Positions 34,929 through 44,006 of a DNA stretch of 64,000 bases are shown in pieces. The translations under genes were made by a program, and so were the position numbers. Position 1 is the stretch's first letter; every line of letters starts with the position of its first letter. The notes under the pieces were generated by a model. The model ran no database searches and was not told the DNA's origin. It saw only the letters and a list, made by a program, of their open reading frames with translations. Source of the stretch: Bryobacteraceae bacterium (lineage in GTDB: Bacteria > Acidobacteriota > Terriglobia > Bryobacterales > Bryobacteraceae); the NCBI GenBank assembly GCA_041394945.1, contig JAWKHH010000002.1:566501-630500 (forward strand), given 5' to 3'.

Positions 34929-36360
34929 TCGCTAATGTCCGTACCAACTCCAAATGCAGGTAGTCCACCATCGAAGTGCACGAGTGCAGAAACTGCGCCT
35001 CGTACGTTTGCCGGCTACGGTCGATATCCTCCCGCAGCAGCTTATATAACTCACCCTCCGCCCGGCCCCGTTTCACCAGGCCGGACTTGAACAGCCGGAT
35101 CTCCGCCACTTGCACCCGCGCGAACCGCTGCGCCTTCAGGTGTTGATCCTGCTCGTCGGGCGGCAGGTCCGCCCAGTTGGGCCGCGTCGGCTGCCGGTGC
35201 ATCGTGGTTGCGGCCGGCGGCGGAATCTCGCCGACGATCTGCGCTGGCGTTAGCACCGTCACCGGCGTCTCTACCGGTTCCCCATCCTCCGGAACGGGGC
35301 TCGGCGCCGCAGCCGTAGCCGTACCGTTCATTGAGGCTCCTGCCGATTCCACCGCCGCCCTCGCCTGTTCGAGAGCTTCCGCTGCGGCCGCCGCCTCCGC
35401 CTTTGCCTGTTCGAGCGCCGTCGCCGATGCCGCTGTCTCGGCCTTCGCCTGTTCAAGGGCGTCCGCCGATGCCGTCGCCTCGGCCTTCGCCTTTTCGAGC
35501 GCCTCCGCCGCCGACGCCGCCTCGGCCCTTGACTCCTCGAGCGCCGTCGTCGCCGCTACGGCTTCCGCCTTCGCCTTTTCGAGAGACTTCGCCGACGCCT
35601 CCGCCTCAGCGCTCGCCCGTTCCACGGCCCCCGCGTTCGCCCGCGCTTCCCAAACCGCGGAAGCCATCGCCGATACCAGTTCCAACGCCTCCACGTTCAC
35701 TACATCGGTGGAACCTTCGGCGTATAACAGAGCGGCCGGCTTTCCCGCAGCCACAATCGGAAACAGGAACACCCTTGGCCCGCATTCGGGTCCGGCCGCC
35801 GCCACCAACTCTGGAGACACCTCACCCGCGCTCGCCGCCGCCACCACCGGCTCCTGGTTCCGCACGCACTCGGCCAACGCCGGCGCCCGCTCGAGCGGGA
35901 TCTCAAGCAGTGGTGCGTCGAAACTCGAACGTTCCAAGCGCGCGGTTTCTTCGTGCAGCGTGAACACCGCCGCCCGCCTCCCCAGTCCCGCCGCCGCATC
36001 AACCAGGGCCGCGCTCCATTCCTCCTGCGACCCGGCCTGCCGCAAGCGCCGCGCGCCCGCGTTCAGATGCTCGGAGAGTCGCCGTGCCGTTTCGCGCCGG
36101 TCCTGCGACCGCGCGCGCTCCACCTCTTCCTTCAGCCGCTCCTGGATCGAGCCTTCCAGCTCCGCGCCGAAGCGCTCCGAGAGTTCCTGAAAACGCTCCT
36201 CCACCAGCTTGGCGATATGATCCTGCCAGTTGGATCGGAGTTGCTCCTCCACGCGGGCCACATGAAGCTGCCAGGCGGCAGTCAATTGATCCAAGGCCTG
36301 ATCCCGGGCCTGGTCCAGTGCGTCCCGCAGAGCTCCGGTTAACGTGGTGACGCTTTCCAT
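34879..36360 (-). CDS. GAF-like / coiled-coil protein with 14-residue repeats, function unknown
   Basis: A 493-residue cytoplasmic protein with no signal. Layout from the chosen start: helical N-terminus (~1-110) rich in Glu/Arg; a GAF-like alpha/beta domain (~115-240; SQEEWSAALVDAAAGLG, RVFLFPIVAAGKPAALLYAEG); six 14-residue Ala/Glu/Lys repeats of the form LE-x-AKAEA (~253-336), a probable single alpha helix or coiled coil; a linker (PVPEDGEPVETPVT); a C-terminal helical domain (~395-493). Alternative start at 36396. It resembles structural scaffold or signalling linkers, but I do not recognise it. It is followed by the Slt gene, which overlaps it by 50 bp. Confidence 0.68.
   Translation of the reverse strand: MESVTTLTGALRDALDQARDQALDQLTAAWQLHVARVEEQLRSNWQDHIAKLVEERFQELSERFGAELEGSIQERLKEEVERARSQDRRETARRLSEHLNAGARRLRQAGSQEEWSAALVDAAAGLGRRAAVFTLHEETARLERSSFDAPLLEIPLERAPALAECVRNQEPVVAAASAGEVSPELVAAAGPECGPRVFLFPIVAAGKPAALLYAEGSTDVVNVEALELVSAMASAVWEARANAGAVERASAEAEASAKSLEKAKAEAVAATTALEESRAEAASAAEALEKAKAEATASADALEQAKAETAASATALEQAKAEAAAAAEALEQARAAVESAGASMNGTATAAAPSPVPEDGEPVETPVTVLTPAQIVGEIPPPAATTMHRQPTRPNWADLPPDEQDQHLKAQRFARVQVAEIRLFKSGLVKRGRAEGELYKLLREDIDRSRQTYEAQFLHSCTSMVDYLHLELVRTLANEDPEMLGGEYPGPLA
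35353..35604 (-). repeat. Six tandem 14-codon (42-bp) coiled-coil repeats
   Basis: Encodes six copies of a 14-residue unit centred on ALE-x-AKAE inside the GAF/coiled-coil gene. The units are imperfect at the DNA level, though the register is constant. Confidence 0.82.
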
Positions 36361-36444
36361 CGTTCCGCTCGCGAAATCAATCGGGTTACAACCCATGTTA
36401 ATACCAAATCACCTCGAAGGTGGGGATTCGCCTGACAAATCCAG

Positions 36445-38790
36445 TCAATCCTGTTTGGAAGCGCTCTTCTCCCCGGCCGCCAGCGCCGCCGGAGCCGCGG
36501 CGCCCAATTCCACCCGGAACGGCCCGAGCCGGCCTGCCGCCCGCACAGGCTCCCCGTCTCCCACCGGCGACAGCACGATCGGAATCCGCCCGTCCGCCGC
36601 CGCCGTCCCGCGTCCCAACCATACCGCTCCGCCCGTTTCCACCTCCATCGCCGTCAACGCGAGCTTCGGCGTCCCCCCCGGCGACGAATAGTCGAAACAC
36701 CCCGCCAACGCATCCCAAACGCGACCCGGCCCCAGTTGCGCGTCGCTTCCCGCAAACGATCCGCGCCACCGGAACGTTCCCGGAACATCGGCGCCCGACG
36801 CTTCGAAATCGCCCTCGAGATCCAGCGTTCCCAATTGCCAGGAAACGCCCCGGAGGGCGGCATGCCCGGAATAGGCGGGAGCGTCGCGCGTGAACGAAAC
36901 CTCCATCCGTCCCGAAACCGGAGCCCCCTCCACCGTCCCGGCGATTTCGCGAAACAAGAGTTGTCCTCCCTGCAGAAAAAACCGTGCCCGAATTCCGGCG
37001 CCGCGCACTCGCCACGTTCCCATGCCGCCGGTGATGCTCGCCACCGACACCGTGCCGCGCGCCACCGGAGCCTTTCCGGCCATCGAGTGAAGCTGGCGCA
37101 TCGCCGCGGCGATCCTTCCCATCTCCACGCGGCCCAGACGCAGCGCCAGCGTTCCGTCGCTCGAATAGTCGAAACGCACCGGCGTCCCATCCACTTCTCC
37201 CTCCGCGTTCCGGATACTCCAGGACGCCGTTCGCAACGATGCTTGCGCGCTATCGATCGCCACCGCGCCCATTCCGCCCGCGTCCGGCGCCCTCGCCTTC
37301 GCCACTCGCAGCGGGCCCGTCCACACCGGCTTCCCGCCGCCGGAACGCTTCATCGTCAGCGAGCCGCTCCATATCCCGGACCACTCCGTCACCCACGGCG
37401 GCTCCGCGCGCAGCACATCCGCTGAGAGCCGTCTCAGCTCCGCCGCCGATATGCCGCTGCTCGCCAGCTTCACTTCCAGTTCCCCGGTCACCGGATTCCA
37501 GACCGCGCCCGCTGTCACCGCTTCCCGCCCGATCCGCACCAGCGCCGGAGCCAACTCCACCTTCTGATCGGCCACCCGAATGGCCACGCCCTCCAGGCCC
37601 AGCGGCGGTCCCCCGCCGATGCGCGCCTCCGACATCGTGAACTCACCTCGGGCCCCCGCTTCCGGCGACCACGCGAATGAGCCGCTCACCTGCCCCTCCA
37701 CCGGCATCTGCCCCAGTTCTCCATACCCCATTTCGGAAAGCAGATCGCGGAGCGACGCCGCGGGCACTTCGCGCAACCCGAACGATACCGCCGGCCGCGG
37801 CTGGCCAAACAACGCGTTCACCTCCACCCGCGCCGATACCGGCGCCTCTGCCGAGTCCGCCGTCTCGAGCAGTAGCGCGCCCTCTTCCAACCGGAACTTG
37901 CCGCTCAGCGCCAGCCGGGACCCGCTCCGCGCGAACAGCACCGCCCTCTCCACCTGGTCCAACTCCACCGATCCTTCAATCCCAAGGTCTTTCAGCGGAC
38001 CCGTCAACCGGAAGCGCGACGCCACGAAGCCGTTCACCGGCGCCGGTTTCGCCGCCGCCAGCGACGCGATCTCCGAGATCGCCGAGCGCTCCACCGAAAG
38101 GCTCATCTCGAGCCGCGCGTCACCCGGAGCGCTGCCGTCCGGCCAGGTCAACATGCCCCGCCCGCTCAGCCGTCCGAATGCTCGCGTCCCCCGGTCCGTA
38201 CGCGCCGGGTCGCCTTCCACCCGGATCCCGAACCGCGAGGGATCCGACAGATCGGCTTCCACCACGAGGTCCGTCTCGGCCAGGTAGAACATGGACTTCA
38301 GGTCGCCGGTCTTGAAATTCAGCCGCCCGCCCGTCACCGCGATTTCCGGGAACGAACCCTTGCCCAGCGCCTGCCGGATCAGTGGTTGCAGATTCCACCC
38401 GCCGCCGGGCAGCTTCATCAGGTTCACGCTCGGGTTCACCAGACGGATGCCGGCAAGTTCCATTTGCCCGCGCAAGAGCGCTCCGAGCGCGACGCTCACC
38501 TCCAGCCGCTCCACGTAGGCCACCGGCTCCATTCCCATGGAACGCAGCTCGTGGATCACCATCGCACTGCCGCCCAGCGGATCTTCCACCGTGAATCCCA
38601 GCCGCGGAAAAGCGCGAAACCGAATCTCGCCGCGCAGGTCCACCGTCCGCCCCAGCTTGGATTCAAGCCCCTCGTGGATCGCCGCCGCGAAACGGTCCGC
38701 GCCCACGAAAGGCGCGCTCAAGACAATCGCCGCCAATACGGCCAGTACCACCAGTGACCATCGAACCACCCGCCGGACACCCGCGCTCAT
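36445..38790 (-). CDS. AsmA-family large periplasmic/outer-membrane assembly protein
   Basis: A 781-residue single-pass protein. The N-terminal membrane helix (WSLVVLAVLAAIVLS) and AAAIHEGLESKLGRTVDLRGEIRFRAFPRLGFTVEDP are the AsmA signature, continuing with LMKLPGGGWNLQPLIRQ and long beta-rich stretches to the C-terminus. AsmA-like proteins are bridge-type proteins linked to phospholipid transport and outer-membrane assembly. The ATG at 38790 overlaps the upstream TGA (ATGA), and an earlier in-frame ATG at 38805 is less likely. Confidence 0.88.
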   Translation of the reverse strand: MSAGVRRVVRWSLVVLAVLAAIVLSAPFVGADRFAAAIHEGLESKLGRTVDLRGEIRFRAFPRLGFTVEDPLGGSAMVIHELRSMGMEPVAYVERLEVSVALGALLRGQMELAGIRLVNPSVNLMKLPGGGWNLQPLIRQALGKGSFPEIAVTGGRLNFKTGDLKSMFYLAETDLVVEADLSDPSRFGIRVEGDPARTDRGTRAFGRLSGRGMLTWPDGSAPGDARLEMSLSVERSAISEIASLAAAKPAPVNGFVASRFRLTGPLKDLGIEGSVELDQVERAVLFARSGSRLALSGKFRLEEGALLLETADSAEAPVSARVEVNALFGQPRPAVSFGLREVPAASLRDLLSEMGYGELGQMPVEGQVSGSFAWSPEAGARGEFTMSEARIGGGPPLGLEGVAIRVADQKVELAPALVRIGREAVTAGAVWNPVTGELEVKLASSGISAAELRRLSADVLRAEPPWVTEWSGIWSGSLTMKRSGGGKPVWTGPLRVAKARAPDAGGMGAVAIDSAQASLRTASWSIRNAEGEVDGTPVRFDYSSDGTLALRLGRVEMGRIAAAMRQLHSMAGKAPVARGTVSVASITGGMGTWRVRGAGIRARFFLQGGQLLFREIAGTVEGAPVSGRMEVSFTRDAPAYSGHAALRGVSWQLGTLDLEGDFEASGADVPGTFRWRGSFAGSDAQLGPGRVWDALAGCFDYSSPGGTPKLALTAMEVETGGAVWLGRGTAAADGRIPIVLSPVGDGEPVRAAGRLGPFRVELGAAAPAALAAGEKSASKQD

Positions 38791-39404
38791 CGCCCGCCCG
38801 CCCATTCCGCCGCCAGCGTCCGGTACTCATCCGGTTCATCCACATCCGACAGGATCCCGGCATCGTCCACATCGACGAAGACCGTTTCCGCCCTGTGCGC
38901 CCGGATCGTTTCCCGCGCCGGCTCGCCCGGATCGAGCGCCGCCAGTTGCCTTGCCACTGGACCGCACACCAAGACCGGATGCCCGCGCCGTCCTTCGTGG
39001 CGCGGACGGAAGATCCACTCACTGCCCGTACGTCGCCGCCAACGCGCCACCAGCATCGCTACGGTGCCTTCGGAGACGGCCGGCGCGTCCACCGGCGAAA
39101 AAAGAAAATCCGAGCCCGCGCACGCCGCAATTCCGGTTTGCAGTGAACTGGTCTGCCCCCGGTCCGGGTCCGGGTTCCGCACCACCGCTGCTTCCCCGTG
39201 CCGCTTGAGGCCCCGCTCCACCGCCGCGGCGTGATGCCCAAGCACCAGGATCACCGGATCGCAATGCGCGCCGAACACCCGGATCAGCCGGTCCGCGAAC
39301 GTCTCCCCGCCGAGCTTCAGCAATGGCTTGGGTGACCCCATCCGGCTGGATGCGCCGGCGGCGAGAATGATGGCTGCGGGGCGCTGGGAGGGTTCCGCGT
39401 TCAC
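38787..39404 (-). CDS. MocA/MobA-like nucleotidyltransferase (molybdenum cofactor cytidylyltransferase)
   Basis: A 205-residue NTP-transferase-3 domain protein: IILAAGASSRMGSPKPLLKLGGETFADRLI (nucleotide-binding loop with LAAGxSxRMG), RNPDPDRGQTSSLQTGI, FLFSPVDAPAVSEGTVAML, RRGHPVLVCGPVARQLAAL. This is the MocA pattern; MocA attaches CMP to molybdopterin for xanthine-dehydrogenase-type enzymes. The GTG start overlaps the xdhC stop (GTGA), and the next gene overlaps its stop. The pairing with XdhC supports the molybdenum role. No molybdoenzyme genes are in the window. Confidence 0.88.
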   Translation of the reverse strand: MNAEPSQRPAAIILAAGASSRMGSPKPLLKLGGETFADRLIRVFGAHCDPVILVLGHHAAAVERGLKRHGEAAVVRNPDPDRGQTSSLQTGIAACAGSDFLFSPVDAPAVSEGTVAMLVARWRRRTGSEWIFRPRHEGRRGHPVLVCGPVARQLAALDPGEPARETIRAHRAETVFVDVDDAGILSDVDEPDEYRTLAAEWAGGR

Positions 39405-40237
39405 TTGAGCGCCGGCCGCAAGGCCGGATTGAGGTAAATCGACTTAGAGAGGTTCCGCCACTCCACCGGCGCGCCGCGCCGCACCGCGATCATCTCCGCC
39501 ACCACCGAGACGGCGATCTCTTCCGGACTCACCGCGCCGATCTCGAGCCCCATCGGCGCGTGCAGCCGGTCAAACCGTTCGCGCGCGATGCCTTCTTTCT
39601 CTAGCTCTTTCATCACGCCGAGCACCTTCCGCCGGGACCCGATCATCGACACGTACCCGGCCGATGTCCCGATCGCCCAGCGCAGCACTCGCATATCGTC
39701 GCGATGCCCGCGCGTCACGATGATCAGGTAGCTCGACGAATTGATCTCGAGTTTGGGAAAGATCTCCTCGTACTCGCCCGCGTACACCTCGCCCGCGTCC
39801 GGAAAACGCTCGCGGTTGGCGAACTGCTCGCGGTCGTCGACGACCACCGTGTCGAACCCGGCCAGCTCCGCTACCTTCGCAAGGCTCTTCGAAATATGCC
39901 CCGCGCCGAAGATGAACGCACGCGGCTGCGGCACGATCGGTTCCACGAACACGTTCAATTGCCCTCCACAGATCAGCCCGTTGTCGTAGGCGGCGTCCTG
40001 GCCGAGCGAAAACGTCAGGTGCCGCGGTTGCCCGGTTTCGATCACCTCGCGCGCCGCCGTCCACACCTCCGCCTCCACGCAGCCCCCGCCGATCGTCCCC
40101 ACCATGGATCCGTCTTCCCGCACCAGCAGCTTCGCGCTCTCGTAGCTAGGGATCGATCCGTTCACCTGCACGATCGTCGCCAGCGCGCTCCGCTGGCCCT
40201 TCCGCCGCAGCGCTACGATCTCGTCGAAGATATCCAT
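39401..40237 (-). CDS. xdhC: XdhC/CoxF-family molybdoenzyme maturation protein
   Basis: A 278-residue protein with both XdhC parts: N-terminal LATIVQVNGSIPSYESAKLLVREDGSMVGTIGGGCVEAEV and C-terminal Rossmann domain with FIFGAGHISKSLAKVAELAGFDTVVVDDR, VTRGHRDDMRVLRWAI, and YVSMIGSRRKVLGV. XdhC binds the molybdenum cofactor and inserts it, after sulfuration, into xanthine-dehydrogenase- or CO-dehydrogenase-like enzymes. It is the first gene of the minus-strand run and divergent from the HAD gene (41 bp). The target enzyme must be encoded elsewhere. Confidence 0.93.
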   Translation of the reverse strand: MDIFDEIVALRRKGQRSALATIVQVNGSIPSYESAKLLVREDGSMVGTIGGGCVEAEVWTAAREVIETGQPRHLTFSLGQDAAYDNGLICGGQLNVFVEPIVPQPRAFIFGAGHISKSLAKVAELAGFDTVVVDDREQFANRERFPDAGEVYAGEYEEIFPKLEINSSSYLIIVTRGHRDDMRVLRWAIGTSAGYVSMIGSRRKVLGVMKELEKEGIARERFDRLHAPMGLEIGAVSPEEIAVSVVAEMIAVRRGAPVEWRNLSKSIYLNPALRPALK

Positions 40238-40278
40238 TCAACCGGATTATAACGCCCGCCGAATGCTACCCTCGATAG

Positions 40279-40941
40279 TTGAAGTCCCCACCTCCTGCCC
40301 CCTGCGGTTATCTGTTCGACCTTGACGGCGTCATCATTCATTCGATGCCGCTCCACAACCTCGCCTGGGAGCGTTATCTCCTCGCTCACGGCATCGACCC
40401 CGGCGACATCGAGAGGCGCATGCACGGCCTCCGCAACGACGATATCGTCCGCGACTACTTTGGTCCGGGGCTCGAGCCCGGTGTCGTCCACGAACACGGA
40501 GCCGCCAAGGAACGCCTCTGGCGGGAACTGATGGCCCCCGAAATCAACCGCTGGATCGTACCCGGAGTCTGCGATTTCATCGCTGCCGCCAACCGCCCGC
40601 TCGCCGTCGCGTCGAACGCCGAAGTCCCGAATATCGATTTCGTTCTCGATCGCGCCGGTATCCGCCGCCACTTCTCCGCCGTCGTCGACGGCCACCAGGT
40701 GGAGCGCCCCAAGCCCGCGCCGGACATCTACATTCGCGCGGCCGCGCTCCTCCGTCTCGACCCGCGCGACTGCATCGTCTTTGAGGATTCGCTTGCCGGA
40801 GTCCAGGCCGGGCGCGACGCCGGCGCCCGTGTGGTCGGCGTCACCACCACCCTGCGGGAACTCCCCGGAGCCGATCTCCTCATCCGCGATTTCCACGACC
40901 CCGCCCTCGCCGCATGGCTGGGGCCGCCTCCGCCACGATAG
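40279..40941 (+). CDS. HAD-family phosphatase/phosphomutase (beta-phosphoglucomutase-like)
   Basis: A 220-residue HAD hydrolase. Motif I YLFDLDGVIIHS with Asp14 nucleophile and Asp16, motif II in AVASNAEVPN, and motif III/IV RPKPAPDIYIRAA and DCIVFEDSLAGVQAGRDAGARVVGV. This is the beta-phosphoglucomutase/phosphoglycolate-like subgroup; it acts on sugar or glycolate phosphates. The start is a TTG at 40279, the only in-frame start before motif I. The genes that follow (isomerase, enoyl-CoA hydratase, MgtC) lie on the same strand. Confidence 0.88.
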   Translation: MKSPPPAPCGYLFDLDGVIIHSMPLHNLAWERYLLAHGIDPGDIERRMHGLRNDDIVRDYFGPGLEPGVVHEHGAAKERLWRELMAPEINRWIVPGVCDFIAAANRPLAVASNAEVPNIDFVLDRAGIRRHFSAVVDGHQVERPKPAPDIYIRAAALLRLDPRDCIVFEDSLAGVQAGRDAGARVVGVTTTLRELPGADLLIRDFHDPALAAWLGPPPPR

Positions 40942-41000
40942 CCGCGAGGCGAGCAAACAGGACGGCTCCGCGGTATAACGGAACGAGCAGGTTGCCGCTA

Positions 41001-41942
41001 ATGACCAGACGCACCGTTCTCCCGATCCTCGCCGCGCCCATGCTTCCCGCCTCGCTCGCGCCCGCCGCCTCCAGTCCGGACCGCAAGCTTCCCGTCTGCG
41101 CGTTCTCCAAGCACTTCCAGTGGACCACCGTTGCCGAAGCGGCCCAACTTGCCGCCTCCATCGGCTACGACGGCCTCGACCTCACCGTCCGCGCCGGCGG
41201 CCACGTGCTCCCCGAACGCGTCCACGACGATCTGCCCGCCGCCGTCGAAGCCGTGAAGAAAGCGGGCATCTCCGTGCCGATGGTCACCGCCGGCATCGTC
41301 GACATCCGTTCCCCGCACGCCGAAGCGATGATCCGCACCATGGCCGCGCTCGGCATTCGCCGCTATCGTTGGGGCGGCTTCCGCTATGACGCCCGCAAGC
41401 CCATCCCCGCCCAGATCGCCGACTACAAATCCGCGTCCCGCGAGCTCGCCGCGCTGAACGCCCGGCACGGAGTCTGCGCGATGTACCACACCCACTCCGG
41501 AACCGGCCAGTTCGGCGCCTCCATCTGGGATCTCTGGGAGACCCTCCGCGATCTCGACACGCAACACGTCGCCGTCAACCTCGACGCCGGGCACGCCACG
41601 GTTGAAGGCGGCCTCGGCGGCTGGATCAACTCCACGCGCCTCGTGATGCCCATGACGCGCGGTATCGCCCTGAAGGACTTCCGCTGGGAGAAGGACGCCA
41701 AGGGCTGGAAGCCCCGTTGGTGCGCGCTCGGCGAAGGCATGGTCGACTTCCCGAAGTTCCTCGCGCTGGTGAAGCAGGGCGGCTTCGAAGGGCCTCTGCA
41801 GTTGCATATGGAATACGAAGAGCTCGGCGCCGCGCACGCCGGCAAGCCCACCCTCGACATCCCCAAGGACCGCTTCATCCATCTCTGCAAGGCCGACCTC
41901 GAGAAGCTCCGCGTCTGGCTCCGCGAAGCCGGACTCGCGTAG
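41001..41942 (+). CDS. Sugar phosphate isomerase/epimerase-like TIM-barrel protein, Tat-exported
   Basis: A 313-residue xylose-isomerase-like barrel protein (AP_endonuc_2 superfamily). The start MTRRTVLPILAAPMLPASLA is a twin-arginine signal peptide, so the enzyme is exported folded. Barrel motifs: IGYDGLDLTVRAGGHVLPERV, ALGIRRYRWGGFRYD, MYHTHSGTG, VAVNLDAGHATVEGG, ALKDFRWEKD and LQLHMEYEELG, with metal-binding His, Asp and Glu in the usual places. The role is probably isomerisation or epimerisation of an exported sugar; the substrate is unknown. The next gene starts at its last stop base (TAGTG). Confidence 0.87.
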   Translation: MTRRTVLPILAAPMLPASLAPAASSPDRKLPVCAFSKHFQWTTVAEAAQLAASIGYDGLDLTVRAGGHVLPERVHDDLPAAVEAVKKAGISVPMVTAGIVDIRSPHAEAMIRTMAALGIRRYRWGGFRYDARKPIPAQIADYKSASRELAALNARHGVCAMYHTHSGTGQFGASIWDLWETLRDLDTQHVAVNLDAGHATVEGGLGGWINSTRLVMPMTRGIALKDFRWEKDAKGWKPRWCALGEGMVDFPKFLALVKQGGFEGPLQLHMEYEELGAAHAGKPTLDIPKDRFIHLCKADLEKLRVWLREAGLA

Positions 41943-42730
41943 TGGCGTTCACCGAAGTCCTCTATTCGATAACCTCGGGCGTCGCCACAGTCACCCTGAA
42001 CCGCCCCGAGAAGCTCAACGCCTGGACTGCGACGATCGAACAGGAATTCACCGCCGCCATCGGGAGCGCGGCCGAAGATCCCGCCGTTCGCGCCATCGTC
42101 GTCACCGGCGCCGGACGCGGATTCTGCGCCGGCGCGGACATGAGTCTCCTCGACGCCGCCTCCAAGGCCGCCGCTCCCGTCGCCGGCCACGACGACGCAT
42201 CCCGGAAACGCTACGCTTGGATGCTCGACGTCCCCAAGCCCGTGATCGCCGCCATCAATGGCCCGGCCGTCGGACTCGGCCTCGCGATCGCGCTCTACTG
42301 CGATTTCCGCGTCGCCGCTGAATCCGCCCGCCTCGCTACCGTCTTCGCGCGCCGCGGCCTTATTGCCGAGTTCGGAATGGCCTGGCTGCTTCCAAGACTG
42401 ATCGGCGTCGCCCACGCCACGGATCTGTTGATGACCGCTCGCCCCATCGATGCCGCCGAGGCCCACCGCATCGGACTCGTCCACCGCGTCTACCCCGACG
42501 CCGGTTTCGCCGCTTCCGCCGCCGCGCTCGCCCACGAACTCGCCACGGCCGTATCGCCTCGATCCCTCGCCGTGATGAAGCGCCAGATCTGGGCCGGCCT
42601 CGAAGAAGGCCTCGGCGCGTCGATTGATCGCGCGTTCGGTGAAATGCTCGAGAGTCTCCGCTGCGACGACTTCCGCGAAGGCGTCGCGCACTTCCTTGAA
42701 AAACGTCCGCCCGCCTTCACCGGAAGATAG
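41942..42730 (+). CDS. Enoyl-CoA hydratase/isomerase family protein
   Basis: A 262-residue crotonase. Visible: VTLNRPEKLNAWTATIEQEF, GAGRGFCAGADMSL (oxyanion-forming loop), AINGPAVGLGLAIALYCDFRVAAESARLATVFARRGLIAEFGMAWLLPRLIGVA with the catalytic Glu region, and RSLAVMKRQIWAGLEEGL. It hydrates or isomerises 2-enoyl-CoA; chain length is unknown. The GTG start shares one base with the preceding stop, so the pair is coupled even though the functions look unrelated. Confidence 0.92.
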   Translation: MAFTEVLYSITSGVATVTLNRPEKLNAWTATIEQEFTAAIGSAAEDPAVRAIVVTGAGRGFCAGADMSLLDAASKAAAPVAGHDDASRKRYAWMLDVPKPVIAAINGPAVGLGLAIALYCDFRVAAESARLATVFARRGLIAEFGMAWLLPRLIGVAHATDLLMTARPIDAAEAHRIGLVHRVYPDAGFAASAAALAHELATAVSPRSLAVMKRQIWAGLEEGLGASIDRAFGEMLESLRCDDFREGVAHFLEKRPPAFTGR

Positions 42731-42757
42731 CACCGGCGCTACGATGGAACCGGACCC

Positions 42758-44005
42758 ATGTTGCCCGGCGAACCGTGGATCGGAATGGCCGTTGCGCTGC
42801 TGATCGGCCTGCTCGTAGGCCTGCAGCGCGAAATGGTCCAGCAGCCCTCCCGCGCGGGGCTTCGCGATTTCCTCATCGCTTCGCTCACCGGGGGCGTTTG
42901 CGCGCTGGTCGGCGATCCGCTGTTCACGGCTTCGATCCTCGTCGTGCTCGTCGCCGTGACGCTGGTCTGCTCGTGGCGCGGACTGACGCCGGAGTCCGGC
43001 ATGACCACCGAACTCGCCCTGGTGGCCGTGTTCTCGCTCGCTTTCGCGGCCGCCTACCCGCCGCTCGCCGTCTCGCGTCCCGTCGTGGTGAGCCTCGCCA
43101 TCGTGCTCGCCGCCGCGCTCGAGGCTAAGCGCGCGCTTGACCGGTTCGTCCACGAAACCATCACCGCCCAGGAATTCTCCGATACCATCCGCTTCCTGGC
43201 CGCCATCTTCGTCATCTACCCGATATTGCCCCGCGGCGCCTACGGCCCCTACGAATTCTTCGAGCCGCGGCTGGTCTGGCTGTTCGTTATCCTTGTCTCC
43301 TCCATCTCCTTCGCCGGCTACTTCCTGCGCAAGTTCCTCGGCGCGGCGCAGGGCTTGCGTCTCACGGCCGCGCTCGGGGCTCTCACCTCCACCACCGCCG
43401 TTACCGCCGCCCTCGCCTCGGAAAGCCGTGAGCATCCCGGCCACACCCGTACTTACGCCGCGGCCGCCGCGCTCGCCAATGCCATTCAGTTCCCCCGCGT
43501 ATGGGCGATCGTCGCCGTTGTCTCACCCGGACTGGCCGCGCGCACATGGCTCCCGTTCGCCACCGCCTGCCTCGCGGGCCTTGTCATCTACGCCGTGTGG
43601 AGCCGCGACAGCCCCGAACCCGAGGCCATCGGCTTCGCCGCCGACAACCCGTTTCGCCTCGGCCCGGCGCTGAAATTCGGCGCTGCCTTCTCCGCCATCC
43701 TGCTGCTCATGAAATGGACCAACGCGACCTGGGGCGGCGCGGCCTCCTCCTGGAGCGGCGCCCTCGCCGGCACGCTCGATGTCGATTCGGTGGCGGTGTC
43801 CCTCAGCCGCATGGCCGTGGGCGGCGCCGTTGCTGAAACGCTCGCCTGGTGGGGCATCTTCACGGCGATGGCCTCGAACGCCGTCGCCAAAACCGCCATC
43901 GCCGGCTCCGCCAGCCGCGCTCTCGGTGTCCGCGCCGGGCTGGCGATGGGGATCATGCTGGCGGTCGCGGCCGGAACCTGGGCGCTCGCGCCGCACCTGG
44001 CGTGA
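42758..44005 (+). CDS. MgtC/SapB + DUF4010 polytopic membrane protein
   Basis: A 415-residue membrane protein with about ten helices. The N-terminal MgtC/SapB motif GLLVGLQREMVQQPSRAGLRDFLIASLTGG is followed by a DUF4010 half (ALTSTTAVTAALASESREHPG, ALANAIQFPRVWAIVAVV, TAMASNAVAKTAIAG). MgtC-like proteins are linked to magnesium limitation or pH homeostasis in pathogens; the combined MgtC-DUF4010 type is found in many soil bacteria without a proven role. It converges with the FHA gene, only 1 bp apart. Confidence 0.87.
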   Translation: MLPGEPWIGMAVALLIGLLVGLQREMVQQPSRAGLRDFLIASLTGGVCALVGDPLFTASILVVLVAVTLVCSWRGLTPESGMTTELALVAVFSLAFAAAYPPLAVSRPVVVSLAIVLAAALEAKRALDRFVHETITAQEFSDTIRFLAAIFVIYPILPRGAYGPYEFFEPRLVWLFVILVSSISFAGYFLRKFLGAAQGLRLTAALGALTSTTAVTAALASESREHPGHTRTYAAAAALANAIQFPRVWAIVAVVSPGLAARTWLPFATACLAGLVIYAVWSRDSPEPEAIGFAADNPFRLGPALKFGAAFSAILLLMKWTNATWGGAASSWSGALAGTLDVDSVAVSLSRMAVGGAVAETLAWWGIFTAMASNAVAKTAIAGSASRALGVRAGLAMGIMLAVAAGTWALAPHLA

Positions 44006-44006
44006 C

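Noticed and set aside
41423..43444. Long 673-residue minus-strand frame across the isomerase, hydratase and MgtC genes
   Set aside because: It spans three coherent plus-strand genes and encodes Gly/Glu/Arg-rich sequence without motifs; a GC-rich shadow.
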